Of a stretch of DNA of 64,000 nt, positions 44,506 through 56,253 are shown piece by piece. The DNA is taken from contig VJWM01000253.1 in the NCBI GenBank assembly GCA_010909165.1, positions 156,591 through 220,590 on the forward strand, written 5' to 3'. The DNA comes from Anthoceros angustus (taxonomy: Eukaryota; Streptophyta; Anthocerotopsida; Anthocerotales; Anthocerotaceae). The position numbers were made by a program, and so were the translations under genes. How positions within the stretch are numbered: position 1 is the first letter of the stretch; each line of letters begins with the position of its first letter. The notes beneath the pieces were generated by a model. The model saw nothing but the letters and a program-made list of their open reading frames with translations. It was not told where the DNA came from and did no database searches.

Positions 44506-44904
44506 TCAAATCTTGCATGGATAATCATACTCACAGGCAAAACAATCGCAAAGGAGGCTTGTCATTCCCGAGTTTGTAAACTCCTTTACGGTCCCCTTCA
44601 CGCTCATAGTAGATCCTGGACAACCATTTCGCCGCTGTTGCCCTTCATACCACCTATCCCGGATAGTGTCTTTGTCACCCATGGTGTCTTCCGCATTTGA
44701 TGATGAAAACGACTCACTCGCCCATCTTCCATTTCGCCAAGACCGCAAAGTTGTCCTGTGCCTTAAGACAGAGTAGTCCTCTTCAATCTCTTCATCTTCT
44801 TCCTCATCTTCCTCCTCTTGTCTAGGTTTTTGGGCACCTTCGGCTCCCTCAAGATTTGCGCTTTGCCCCACGGTGTTGGAGGTTGCCGACGCACTCGTGT
44901 CCAT
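44506..44904 (-). CDS. Unrecognised acidic ORF, 132 codons
   Basis: Starts MDTSASATSNTVGQSANLEG and has a Glu/Asp run (EEEDEEEDEEIEEDYSVL). A mixed segment ends in CDCFACEY. The start fits a disordered N-terminus before an acidic linker, as in some transposon and nuclear proteins. It is open for 132 codons in a region where most frames are broken. No domain recognised. Confidence 0.3.
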   Translation of the reverse strand: MDTSASATSNTVGQSANLEGAEGAQKPRQEEEDEEEDEEIEEDYSVLRHRTTLRSWRNGRWASESFSSSNAEDTMGDKDTIRDRWYEGQQRRNGCPGSTMSVKGTVKEFTNSGMTSLLCDCFACEYDYPCKI

Positions 44905-46235
44905 TCTCCTCTAGCACCACTATATCCTTGTGTTAGCATGGGTTCTCCAACATCGAGAGAGGCAAGCGATGCAGGATGGGAGCCTTCACAACATGGACAT
45001 GTGCACCGACTTCCTCTTTGGGACCAGAGGATGGCAACAGCCTGCAATAGCGGCCTTCTCACAATCAGCAACACCATGATTCGCAGCCTTGCGTGCATCG
45101 TGAGTTGGATGCTCAACAATTGCGGCCTCACCACCAATTGCTAGTGTGTCAACATGGATGCCAAGGGATTGTGGAGCGACCTTTTCAAGCAACCCATCGC
45201 TAGATGCGAGTGGTTCAAGAGATGATGGATGCTATCATGTCCCTGTTCATCCGAGTAAGTGACACGGTGCACAGGACTGCAGATGGATCGAGGTGCGCTC
45301 ATGTGCCACCACCAGTTTGGAGGTTGGGGCTGGGCTAGTTGATCCTCCTCGCATGCAACCTCATCCACTGCACACCCAGATGACTCCGTGTGGCTGGGTT
45401 TGTGGCTTCTCCATTACAAGGTCGGTGTCTTTGAGGTATACACTAGGGATACAACTTGCATATGGCGACGCTTTGCCACCAGTGGACCATCCGATGTGCC
45501 AAGGCGCCTGGCCCCATCGAGCCGATTCGACAAATGGTGTACACACCTAAAGCGTTGATCATATCCGCCACCGCCGCCAATAGCCAACACCTGGGCTCAT
45601 CCTAGGGGTCACGAGTCTCCCCCACTGTGCATGTCTTGGTTGCCTCGCACTCCTCGATCGGAGGAGTCGCCCACCATCACTACTTCTTGATTACTGGACA
45701 TATGGATCGATTTCCCTGTGCCAGATTGGCCACCACATTTGGCAGGAGTAGCTTAACCTAGATGGAGCAATTCGTGATGGTGGTGTTCGTGCATTTCTGG
45801 TGTCCCCCCGGTGTCAAGCCCCAAATGGTGAAAAGCAGGAAGAACCCGCATGGTGAAGAAGCATGGTTGTGCGGCGGAGTTGTTAACATCAAAGAACCTG
45901 CACTCTTTCCGCCGCCTTCCTAGTCCACCTAAAACTATCATCGTCATAAAATTCAGCACCCCATTCCTCCAATCGTATGGCTTCCGGTCTTGACCATGTT
46001 AGAGGACACACTCATAGCACTAGAAGCCCATCCTTTGCCCTCAACCACGCGGGAACCTCCAAGCCACAAGATCGAACGGACAGCATAATCGCTCTCCCTC
46101 AAATTTGGTAGAGGCAAAAGTCGTGGTAGGAGTGTCCACAAGGAAGAACTGAAAATTATGTGCACCATACCACCGCACAAGTTAAGGTTACTTCAAGTGG
46201 GCTTTCACTTCACTCACATTACACTTGATTAAGCT
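44905..46235. other. Unassigned
   Basis: Overlapping open stretches on both strands (for example minus 46,180-45,953 and 45,368-45,141, plus 45,293-45,550), none with a family signature. No repeats of note. Confidence 0.3.
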
Positions 46236-46239
46236 CCAC

Positions 46240-46520
46240 TTCAACCTAGACCACTACACACCATGACACGATCCACTTGAACAAACCACCATAAGCAGCA
46301 CCATAAGTAGCACCATCAAGTGGAAGGTGCTCCAAAGCACCATACAAAGTGGCTACATAAGGAGCACCATCAAGTGGATGGTGCCGCAAGTGGATGGTGC
46401 CAACGTGCGACACCATAATTACCACCTCACTTGGAGCACCATCCACTTGAACACACCGCACCAATATCACAGACACGAAAACTAGTGGCTCACTTGAGCA
46501 CCATCCACTTCATATGAACC
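46240..46520. repeat. CACCATCCACTTG/CAAGTGGATGGTG clustered inverted words
   Basis: AGCACCATCAAGTGGA(A/T)GGTG, GCAAGTGGATGGTGCC and GAGCACCATCCACTTGA recur about eight times in both orientations. They can form short stem-loops (CACCATC..AAG..GATGGTG). Confidence 0.7.
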
Positions 46521-47230
46521 CTTGACTGAACGCAATGATAAGCAGACACCACCTAACCACCTACCCCCAACCACCTAACGATGATACACAAGTGCACTCT
46601 ACACATGATGTAACTTGCAAAATTCAAATTTAAGAGGAAGACCATTGAAGGAAAAGTGGTGACACTCTTCATCACCCAACATTGAGCGGAACACACGGTA
46701 CATAAGGAGCATTGCCTTCACCTCCATACCACCTCTACGATCAAGAGGGGCTTCAATCCAAGCTGGTGGCCAAAGAGGCCGCTGGTCGCCTCATCAAGGA
46801 AGACAATTCACGGTGTGCTGCCATGTCTTGCTCATGCACCCCTTTCTCCATATCTCCACACACTCCTTAGCCTCGCAGCTGCCGGTGGCAAGTTCAGACA
46901 CCAACCCTCCTCCCTTTCAACCAAAGAACGATTGTGTTGTCTTCACCTCTTGCTGGTTGATGCGACTCTCACTCATACTTCTCCAAAGCCAAGTCTCCCG
47001 GACCTTTTTCAGTCAACTTCCTCACATACCTCCAAGAGCACTTTCTCTTGGAGCTTCACCGCCTCAGTAACAACAACAAGATCCTCTAGAGCGGTTCCAA
47101 GAAGGTGCCATGACGCCTAGACATAGGCCAAGTCCGTGACTTGCTCTCGACCACACCATGCATGCCATGTACGAATGGTTCAGCCACCACCTCATGAGAA
47201 GTGGACTCCACGGATCTTTAGTCGCATTGG
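46520..47230. other. Unassigned
   Basis: Proline/serine-rich plus-strand ORFs (46,813-47,120) in two overlapping frames. No domain or repeat recognised. Confidence 0.3.
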
Positions 47231-47960
47231 TTTCCACCACGGCCTCGCTTTGTTTGTAGCTCTTCCTTGGCCGAATGGGCTTTCACCGCTGAATCTGCTC
47301 TCCGGAGATGCTAGCACCTTGGACTCCCGAGCATGAGGCGTGTCCGCTGGCTAATACTCTCCTCACCGGAAGATCCCCTTGTGACACCCATCCGCAAACA
47401 TATGAACCTCGGATCCCTTTTGTCCTCCACTACAACATCCTCACATTCTTCTTTCGATGTTTCGCTCTTGAACCACACCGCACGAAGGGCCTTTGTTGTC
47501 TTGTCATAAGTGAACCAATCAATGGAAACACATTTCAACTTCTCCACAAGAACTCCAAGTGCCATCTTCCTAGGAATGAACTTCTTCCCCTCGGAGGGCC
47601 GCTTCCAGATACACGAACACAAAATCAATGTTTTCCCACTCGACTGGAAATCACCTTGACTTGAAACGCGCGAGACCACTTGAACCCTTCGTTCTTCCCA
47701 GCTATCGGCCCAAACACACTAACAATAAACTCACCACCAATCGTCCTTGAGAATATCGAAATATCCCTAACATTAAAACCAAAGACGACGGAGTGTGCCA
47801 TCTCCTTCTTTCCAGTCCCGAGACATTCACAGGCTTTCCTTGCAACTTCTTCACATGTTCGGTCCTTTCACGCACTTCGGCTTCTTCCGCCTTCTTGAAA
47901 CAAACTCAAGCTCCTCTTCAATGAGCCATCCGCGAAGGCTATGCGATCTGCAAGGCGAAA
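47230..47960 (-). other. Unrecognised coding-like stretch, minus strand
   Basis: Minus frames read HSVVFGFNVRDISIFSRTIG, GEFIVSVFGPIAG and FKWSRAFQVKVIS at about 47,810-47,650. Then 47,679-47,311 gives KRPSEGKKFIPRKMALGVLV, LKCVSIDWFTYDKTTKALRA and WFKSETSKEE. Hydrophobic/charged alternation suggests folded protein. One frameshift separates the two parts. Family unknown. Confidence 0.3.
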
Positions 47961-48149
47961 ATGAGTCGACCGGATGCGCAAATGTGGTTTACATCAAATC
48001 CATGAAACCAGACAAACAATTGTAATAGAAGACAATGAGCTCCCATCTTGCACGCCCTTCTCTAGCAACCACAACGAACATCCCTTCATCAATCACTTCC
48101 TTCTCTCCAGGAGGTCCATCTCCAGCCCTTTGCGGGTTATCTGCGGATC

Positions 48150-48370
48150 CACCACATGATCCGCCCTCCCACACCGCCACCATCCTCCCACACCACCGCC
48201 GCCTCCCACACCGCCATCCTCCCACACCACCGACCTCCCACACCGCCTCCCACACCGCGCCTCCACACCGCCTCCTCCCTACACCGCCACCGTCCTCCCT
48301 CACCGCCGCCCCACACCGCCGCCCCACACCGCCACCCCTCCCACTCCGCCCCACCTCCTCCCACGATCCG
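48150..48370. repeat. CCCACACCGCC minisatellite (array 1)
   Basis: Irregular array of CCTCCCACACCGCC words. Similar arrays occur at 49,200-49,440 and 50,720-50,945. Confidence 0.85.
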
Positions 48371-49178
48371 CACGCACCTCCCTCGGCTCTGCCAAGTGTG
48401 TTCATGGATGTGAGCAGCAACGCTTATCAGCAATGCCCATGGTGAGTAAAGGGCATTGATGGGAACATACAGTATTCTCGCATATCCACCCTCGGGTGAG
48501 CTACCAAGATTACTTTCAAGGTGGCATGTAGAATCCAAACCAAGGTCCTCTTGAACACAAGCATATTTGTCAAGCTCACCAAATTGCAGCCGTGATGTGC
48601 CCGCTTTGGATTTGAGAACTCAAGAAGTCTAAGAAAGTGTACTTGGGAAGGTCCTCATCCTTTTTGAAATTCTGGGTCGCCCTAAACAACAATGGGAGTG
48701 AGAAGCCATAAGCCGCAAGGACATGACTCATGGAAGAGCTCACGCTTCTCACTATCTTCATCTCGCATTACCAAGGGAAGAGGTTGCAACGCCCCGAGAT
48801 GGTAGCATCTATCCCCTGAGGCAGACCTCCCACCTAGCGATGGAAGCACCGGTACCATCTCAAAGGACAACTGCAATAATCCTAAGCAAGCTTCAACATG
48901 CTTCTCCACCCTCATCAATTCCTCACCAATTCAAATGCACAAACAATCGGATGGAGGATTGTGGTTACATCGGTTGTAAACCCTTTGGGCGGAGGTGGCA
49001 CCATACATCCCGCAAACATCGGCCGGGCACAATCACCACCGCCACATCCTCGCCTTGGACTCCTTGAGCCTTGTTGATCCCACAAACCTCGCTCAGCTTG
49101 CACCGCCCAACCCCAACTCGAGCTCGCATTGCATTGCCGCTGAACAAACCCGCTCGCCGCCACCACGGCTTGCCATCT
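48371..49178. other. Unassigned
   Basis: No domain recognised. Short overlapping ORFs only (for example plus 48,723-49,067). Leads into the tandem duplication. Confidence 0.35.
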
Positions 49179-50703
49179 TCACTTCTCCCTCAAGTCGTCG
49201 TCCTCCCACCTCCTCCAACATCGCCGCACCCACACCTCCCACACCGCGCACACCAAGCTCCTCCCACACCGCCATCCTCCTACCTCCTCTCATATCGCTG
49301 ACCTCCCACCTCCTCCCACACCCCCGCCTACACACCTCCTCCCACACCGCCACACCTCCTCCCACACCGCCACAAACCCCGCCTCCCACAGCCGCAAACC
49401 GCCTCCCACATGCCGCAAACCGCCTCCCCCACATTGGAAACACGCCTCCCGGATCACCACCGAGTTCCCATTCACCACCAACTTTCTCATTCTCCACACC
49501 ACCACCGACTTCCCATTCTCCCACAACTTCTCCCATCTACCCTAAACACCCCACACACAATCAGCAACCTCACCTTGATCTCGTGCTCCACTTGCACACT
49601 ATCAAGGATAAGCCACAACTAAACCCACGAACCACACTAAAACCCAACATCGAGATATTTTAATGTGTATGTGAAATGTTTTAAAAAACCCGTTTTCCAC
49701 CATCTACTTAACAAGTTATCACTCCCTTTTTGGATGGAAGTGTACACCTAACCATGCATACACGCGTAGTAGACCCAAAAATCAAAAATTCGATTTCTTT
49801 GGATTGCCTCTTCCACACCACTTGGAGCACACGATACTTTCTTCGCCGCCATAGGTGTCTCCCGGCGAAATTGTAGCGTGGCCGTAAACTTGGCTGACAT
49901 CTCTATTACTGATTGTTGATTCGTCCAGGCGAGAATCTCGCGAGGCCACGAGCAGGCCCTACATCACTTCTGCAGCCGCTGGCACTTTGCTCACTTCTCC
50001 GGCCTCTCACTCGTTTCAAGACCTCGGCCGGCTTCCACCTTTTGCGCCATGGCACGTATCTCCCCTGCGCTACTTTAATTGGACCCGGCACTTCTTTTCA
50101 CTGCGTCAGGCCTAACTCCTCCATTCCATCACAGCCTCGAAGCTCCGCCCATCTCTCTTCCAGTGCGTCTCAAGCACTCCATCGGGGTTCCTTGGTTAAA
50201 TGCCAGTCCTTCTCCATTTAATGACAATCGCCACACTCCTTGTTCTCATTGCACCTCCTCCGCCCTCCAATGAGCTAGATCGCTCTCTACTCTCCATCCG
50301 TGATCGTGATCACGCCTCCAAGAGCTTCCGTTCCGCTGATTGTGTCTTGGAGGCATAGCCCGGCTCCAAAGTCTCATAGTCTTCCATCTCCTCGCACTTC
50401 GTTCCTCCAGCTTCCACGTGCCATCCAAAACTGGAGATCTCCATAGCCTCATGTTCTTTTGGCCTCTTTCTCTTCCATCGCACGGCTGGTCCGTTACGCT
50501 CGCCTGGCCTCCTGCTTTCGCCTCCGGAGTTAGCCGCAGCATTTGTCTATAATCTCCCTCCACTTGGGTTTCGATCCCGGCCCAGTAATGATCACGGTCG
50601 GTTTGTATGATTTCTCCAGCCTACCTTGCCTTCACACGAAGCTTAGTAGCTTGGTGTTGACTACACTTAAACCCGCCTCGGCATTCTCGAGCCTTCTGCT
50701 GTC
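49179..50703. repeat. Tandem duplication, unit A (1.5 kb)
   Basis: Begins TCACTTCTCCCTCAAGTCGT and ends CTCGAGCCTTCTGCTGTC. It is repeated directly by unit B with many short indels. It contains the CCCACACCGCC array (49,200-49,440), an AACATCGAGATATTTTAATG stretch (about 49,648), CCACCATCTACTTAACAAGT (about 49,697), and a GC-rich 3' half with AATTGGACCCGGC (50,078) and CGTGATCGTGATCACG (50,300). Confidence 0.9.
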
Positions 50704-52102
50704 CTCACTTCTCCCTCAAGTCGTCCTCCCACCTCCTCCAACATCGCCGCACCCACACCCTCCCCACACCGCACACCAAGCTCCTCCCACACCGCCATCC
50801 TCCTACCTCCTCTCGCCGACCTCCCACCTCCTCCCACACCCCCGCCTACACACCTCCTCCCACACCGCCCACACACCTCCCACACGCCACAAAACCCGCC
50901 TCCCACGGCCGCAAACCCCCTCCCACCACGGCCTCCGCCACATTGGAAACACGCCTCCCGGATCACCACCAGAGTTCCCATTCACCACCAACTTTCTCAT
51001 TCTCCACACCACCACCGACTTCCCATTCTCCCACAACTTCTCCCATCTACCCTAAACACCCCACACAATCGAGCCTCACCTTGATCTCGTGCTCCACACA
51101 CTATCAAGGACGTAAGCCACAACTAAACCCACGAACCACACTAAAACCCAACATCGAGATATTTTAATGTGTATGTGAAACAGGTTTAAAAAAAACCCCG
51201 TTTTTTCCACCATCTACTTAACAAGTTATCACTCCCTTTTTTGGATGGAAGTGCTACACCTAACCATGCATACACCCGTAGTAGGCAAAATCCGAGTCGA
51301 TTTGCTGGATTGCCTCTTCCACATGCCCGAGCACACGATACTCTCTCGCCATAGGTGCTCCAGAAATTTAGCGTCGTCCGCTTGCCATCTCTATTGCTAT
51401 TCATTGATTGGGTCGGGCGAGAATCTCGCGAGGCCACCGAGGAGGCCTACTCACTTCTGACCGCTGGCCTGCTCACTTTGCTCCGCTCTCCTCGTTTCGC
51501 ACCTCGGCCCGGCTTCCACCGCGCCATGGCGCTCCCCTCGCCTTCTTTAATTGGACCCGGCTTCTTTTCTGCGTCCAGGCCTAACTCCTCCATTCATCAC
51601 GGCTGGCTCCGCCATCTCTCTTCCTGTGCGGTCCAAGCAACTCCATCGGTTCCTTGGTTACGTCCAGTCCTTCTCCATTTCGGCGTCCCCACTCCTTGTT
51701 TCATTGCCTTACCTCCTCCGCCCCTCCATGAGTGGTCGCTCTATCTCCTTCGTGATCGTGATCACGCTCCGGCTCCGTTCCGCTCGATTGTGTCTTGAGG
51801 CTGCGGCTCAAAGTCTCTTGTGGTCTTCCATCTCACGCCCGTTCCTCCGCTCCATGGCCCAGGCGGAGATCCTCCATCTCCTTGTTGCTTGGCCTCTTTC
51901 TCTTCGCACGGCGGTCCGCTCGCCTCCGGCCTCCTGCTTTCATATGAGTTAGCAGTGTCTGTCTCCCTCCACGGTTTCGATCTCCGGCCCAGTAATGATC
52001 ACGGCTCGGTTTGCTTAGACTTCCGCCTCCGCCTTCCACGAGCCTTAGTGGCTTGGTGTTGTTCACCAAGCCGCCTCGGCAGTCTCGAGCCTTCTGCTGT
52101 CT
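50704..52102. repeat. Tandem duplication, unit B (1.4 kb)
   Basis: Direct repeat of unit A, about 125 bp shorter through scattered deletions. The same landmarks occur at 50,705, 51,152, 51,208, 51,550 and 51,757. It abuts the third aORF copy, and its right end overlaps the coiled-coil-type segment that begins near 52,000. Confidence 0.9.
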
Positions 52103-53351
52103 TGAGCTTCCTCCAACTCCTCCTCACGCTTCCGCGCTGCGGAGGTCCTCTGCCGGGCTTGGGCCTCTGGCTGCGCCAGTTTTCGCACTGGTGAAGGACC
52201 TTGGTCCGGTCTTCTTGAACAGGGGACCTCCCGCTCCAGCTTCCGAGGCGCTTTCCCTCCTCGATTCGAGCGAGGACTCCATGCCTTCTTTTGGTCATTG
52301 GGCCACCTCCACTGCCTCGGAGGAGCACCATGCGCATCTCAGTGGCCTCTACTTCACAGGTCTTCTTTGCCGTCCATGAGGAGGCTTGAGCATACCGTCC
52401 ATGACAGTTGCCAGGACTCGCCTTGTCTCTTCCACGGCCACAGCTGGCGAGGCACCCAAGAAGTCCGCTGTGGGAGCGGGCATCTCCCGGTCCGTCAAAG
52501 ACCGCCATACTACAGTCCGGAGGGAGTCCGGACTGGGCTCTCCGGACCCAATCAGGACCCTCAGGTCCTGATTGCTTCGGTCCGGAGCCTCTACCTCTTT
52601 GGCCCTCCTGGCCGCTAGCTCCTTCTCCGCCCTTCTCCGCCCTTCTCCGCTTGGGGCTCGGAGGTGGTGAAGGGGTCCGGGTAGCCCTCTTGATTTATCG
52701 GCCCGATGTGGCTGCACTAGTGCCCCTGCACCTTGGGCACGCCCTCCGCCTTCACTGCCTTCCGCCTCCTGCCACTCCGTGGGTAGCAGAGGAACCGGCA
52801 CTTGGCGCCGTGGCGAGCCACTTTCCGCCTCTTGACGACTCACCTTTCGTCTCAGGCGTGGCCCCAGCAGGTTGCGTCAGTCGGCCTTTTTCCGCGACCG
52901 TAGGGCGCGGCAGAACACTAGATTGTCACCAAGGTGATCCACCTTGGTGAGTATGTTCAATGGACAATGACCTTAGCACCTTCACCCGCCTTATCCAGTC
53001 CGACATCGGCCACTTGACGGCTGCTATGGCCCCTACCAACATTGCCGCCTCACGCCACCTTTCCCCTCACTTTGAGGCACTGATCAATTCGCCCCACTCT
53101 CCACCGGCGGCCAGGTAAACGCCTTCAAGACCTCACGGTCCAACCCCTAGGTCCTCCTCAAGCTCTTGGAGGCGAACTTCCTTGTTGGCGATCGCCAAGA
53201 CATCTTCTCGCATACTCTCGGACGGGTGTTTATCGTCGAACGTCAAACCCATGTTGAAAAGATGTCTAAGTGCCATTTCTCCACCGCCTCTTCCGGCCTC
53301 CACCTGTGGTCCAAAGGTGCAAGCATGCTTTGGTGCCACACTTTGTGCCAT
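52000..53351 (-). pseudogene. aORF copy 3 (N-terminal part, transposon-type domain, coiled coil)
   Basis: The only copy not split by an LTR. On the minus strand: 53,351-53,133 reads MALRHLFNMGLTFDDKHPSE, then AIANKEVRLQELEEDL. 53,110-53,060 matches the N-terminal part of copy 1. 53,060-52,900 is the domain (MSD, then KVIVH, TKVDHLGD-like pieces in shifted frames). 52,843-52,349 is the linker and coil with RRRAEKELAARRAKEVEAPD, and the coil continues to about 52,000. The copies at 1-3.4 kb and 4.8-25.1 kb show the same order. Not intact: the frame changes at least three times. Likely an extra ORF of a Tat-type gypsy element; role unknown. Confidence 0.5.
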
Positions 53352-53389
53352 ATGGCCAAGTACATTTATATCTTGTGATAGAGTATGAA

Positions 53390-53560
53390 TGGTGTGAATA
53401 TGAATTTTGAACCATTTACTTTTATATATTTTATCATACTTCTTACCTTATAGTATATATATTTATTATTATTATTAGTATGATCTACTTTAACTTTCTA
53501 CTTTTACTTTAACCATAAACTTAACTTTAGGTAAGTCTAAATCACTTTACCCGCTGACAA
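53390..53560. other. AT-rich stretch
   Basis: About 170 bp rich in TTTATATATTTTA and TATTATTATTATTAG, in clear contrast with the GC-rich flanks. No gene. Confidence 0.7.
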
Positions 53561-53599
53561 CTCGTGCTACGCTTTGACATTGATGCGTCCCACCTCTCC

Positions 53600-54410
53600 C
53601 TTCCTCCGATCCTCGCCCGCTTCCCTCCTCCTCCTCCTCGCTCGTGTCCGCTTGAGCCGCCCGCTTCTTGCCATGGCTCCTAGGGAGCACTCATCGCTTA
53701 AGGAAGCTCGCTTGAAGCAGCAGTCCGCAAGATCGGTCTAATCGATGTCAGAGAGATACTCCTACCTTCGTAAGGTATGGAATTGGCATCGATGGTGATG
53801 GGAAGCTGCGAGAAAGGCTTGGACGCTCAAACGACAAGTTTTGATGGGTTTGAAGGAGAGATTGGGAGGGCCGGACGCGTTGTCTAATGCCTTTGGAAAG
53901 GTACGAAACGAGAACATAGGCGTTGTATGGCAAGGCATGCACCTCGCCTCAGAGTGGAGGCACGTAGATGATCTATTATAATACCACATCTATGGGAAAC
54001 GCCCAAGCAGGTGCAACTCACAGCGGGTGCCCAGGTCCATGGCCTTGGGACTTTTGGTAGAGAAGAAACTGTGCAAATGTGTGAGCTGGGCAGCCTTCCT
54101 TTTGAAGACCGAGAAGAAGGAGGCGAAGGAGGCAAAGGAGGCCAAGGGAAGAACACTGGATGGAGAAAGAGGTGCAAGTTGAAGAAATGGCGGAGGAGGA
54201 CAAGGAGGAGCAGCTTGCCGGCTCTTCCACAGGCTGCCGGCCCCGTGACGAGGTCACAGAGCCGGGCGACTGTCAGCTTCCCCTCCACTGCTCTCACCTC
54301 CTAAGGCTTCTAAAGCCTTTCTATTCCAGTGATCACGAGGTGAACGTGAGTCACGGAGTGGAGGCCGATTTGGTGACGCCGCAGGCGGAAGCGGTTACAT
54401 GATTCCACTA
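53600..54410 (+). other. Coding-like stretch, possibly gag-type
   Basis: Plus frames read RYGIGIDGDGKLRERLGRSN and ALSNAFGKVRNENIGVVWQG, then HLASEWRHVDDLL (53,775-53,980). A Lys/Glu-rich region follows (KEAKEAKEAK), then PVTRSQSRATVSFPS (54,258-54,297). A basic, TRSQS-ended, charged protein is common in plant retroelement Gag regions, but no diagnostic motif (zinc knuckle, capsid) is present. Weak. Confidence 0.25.
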
Positions 54411-55610
54411 CTAGAACTTGCATGTTGGTCATATAATGTAGGTTATATTGCGTTGGCTCACTGGTGCTTTCACAGGTTGTAACGGCTAAATGGCCTTTGG
54501 CTGCGAGGATCGGGTTTAGGGTGCTGCAGTTTATGTTGCGGGCTTCATATAACATGGATGTAACATACTCTGATCGGTCGCCTATGGTTCCATTGAGCGG
54601 AACGGGCTTCCCCGGCCCACGGGCACTTTCAAATCGTAGAGTGTGTGCGCGCGTATTGCCGCAAGCCATTGACACACATATCCGCTGATGTCGCGAGAAC
54701 GCAGGCTGTACCGCATTTTTGAGGGGGCAGGGCGACCTAGTTCATTGAGGAGTTTCACCGATGGCGTCCGAGGTTCCGCGGCGGCCGCACGCGCCTTCTA
54801 CATGCCATTGTCAGATGGCAAAGCTAGAAAATCAGCTTTGTCAAATTCCGTGGAAGGTGACATGGTTTCTCCAATTGTGTACAAATCACCGCCATTCGAT
54901 CCGACATAGTTATGATTGGCTACATCGCGGTGTTCCGATTTGCAATCGCTCGTACGATAGCCTATGTCACTTGTTCCATGACCATATACGAATGTGTGAG
55001 GTCAGATCCTTTTCTTAGTGTGGAAATGTACTGCTCTTCTACCGGCATTGTTTTCCATCAACCAGCCTGGAACGGCGCCGGATGGCGGAAGGTGCATTGA
55101 GATGCCACTATGCGGCTGCCCCGGCGAGCAAGGCCATTTCTCGCAATGCACATGATTGGGATGGCATGGGCGCTGCTCCTCAGCATCTGCTGGGGCGGCA
55201 ACGCGCCGCCAGCCGCAATTCGCGAAATTGATGGCAATGGCTTGGCCCCGGCGGCACAAATATCTTCTCCAAGTTTCAGATTTCTCGCAATGTAGTCTCC
55301 ATAGTGAGGCCTCGCCGAAATGTGAGACAATGTGCACAAGGCATGCTTTTTTGCAAGCCGCGATGCCGTAAACGCTCTTCAGCACACCTTGAGCACATGC
55401 AATAGAAGACACCTGGATTCCTTCCACTTGTCACTTGACTCTACGTGGAACCGCCATTCTCACGCTGCTCATGGTTCCATAAAAATCCCATGCCTGGACC
55501 AAGACTGCAGACGGGCCAGAAGGAGCACAACCTAGTCATAAGTGGGGTCCTCCCGCTAGCAGGCCGTGGTTCGTTCCCCCATTGTGGCATGCGCCCACTA
55601 TGAGATGAGA
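54410..55610. other. Unassigned
   Basis: Balanced base composition with overlapping ORFs on both strands (longest minus 55,427-55,002, 141 codons, Cys/Ala-rich). Would be the 5' internal region if the LTR-like end at 55.6 kb belongs to an element running leftwards, but no gag motif was recognised. Confidence 0.3.
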
Positions 55611-55614
55611 ATCA

Positions 55615-55900
55615 TAATGCTCTAGGTAGCAAAACATAGCAAGTGATAGTAGAAGCTTTGCACAAAAGTTGTATGCATTGATTATAATAGAAAGTACAAA
55701 GCCTTTATATAGGCTAGGTGGTTATAACCATAAGGTGGTTGTAACCATAAGTAGTTCTAACCTCTAAGTGGTTGTAACAACTAACTACTCATTAAACTAC
55801 CTAAAGCCCTAAGAACTAAATTAATTAATAGCCTTAGGTGCCCTAGTGAAGAGTGCCTAAATAGGTCATATTTCATCACTCCCACTCACTATGAACTAGG
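55615..55900 (-). mobile_element. Copia-type LTR end with TATA box and primer-site-like sequence
   Basis: On the minus strand: three TTATGGTTATAACCACC-type words, then TATATAAAGGC (complement of 55,703-55,713) and TTTGTACTTTCTATTATAAT. About 80 bp later comes TTTTGCTACCTAGAGCATTA. The last resembles the TGGTATCAGAGC initiator-tRNA primer site of Ty1/copia plus the usual following ATTA. This is promoter and U5-like structure of a short copia LTR pointing left. It lacks a recognised partner LTR or gag, and is not obviously the LTR of the copia pol at 57.6-61 kb. Confidence 0.5.
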
Positions 55901-56150
55901 TGTGAAGAATCAGCTTCAAAATGAGACTAAAAGGCTAGTTAGCTCCCACTAACTTGAAAGCTATCCACTAACTAAGAAAACAATTAAAACTGGCTTAAGT
56001 TACATTTAAGCAGAATTTAATGTAATCAAAATTAATTACCAAAAACTTAATTAGGAAAATGGTAAATTCTAAATAAGGTAAAAAGGTAAAAAGGTAAAAA
56101 TGAAAACCATTAAATGAAAACCCATGGGGCATGATGCCGTCCGTATACCA
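55900..56150. other. AT-rich intergenic sequence
   Basis: A-rich, including three AAAAGGTA repeats at 56,078-56,099. No gene. Confidence 0.5.
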
Positions 56151-56253
56151 TGGGGGTACCGTTAATGAAACCCCCATACGGTTTTATTCCTCCTCCTCGC
56201 TCGCCTCCGCTGCGCCCCCGCCTCCTCGCTCATGAAACACAAAGAACTTGCGC

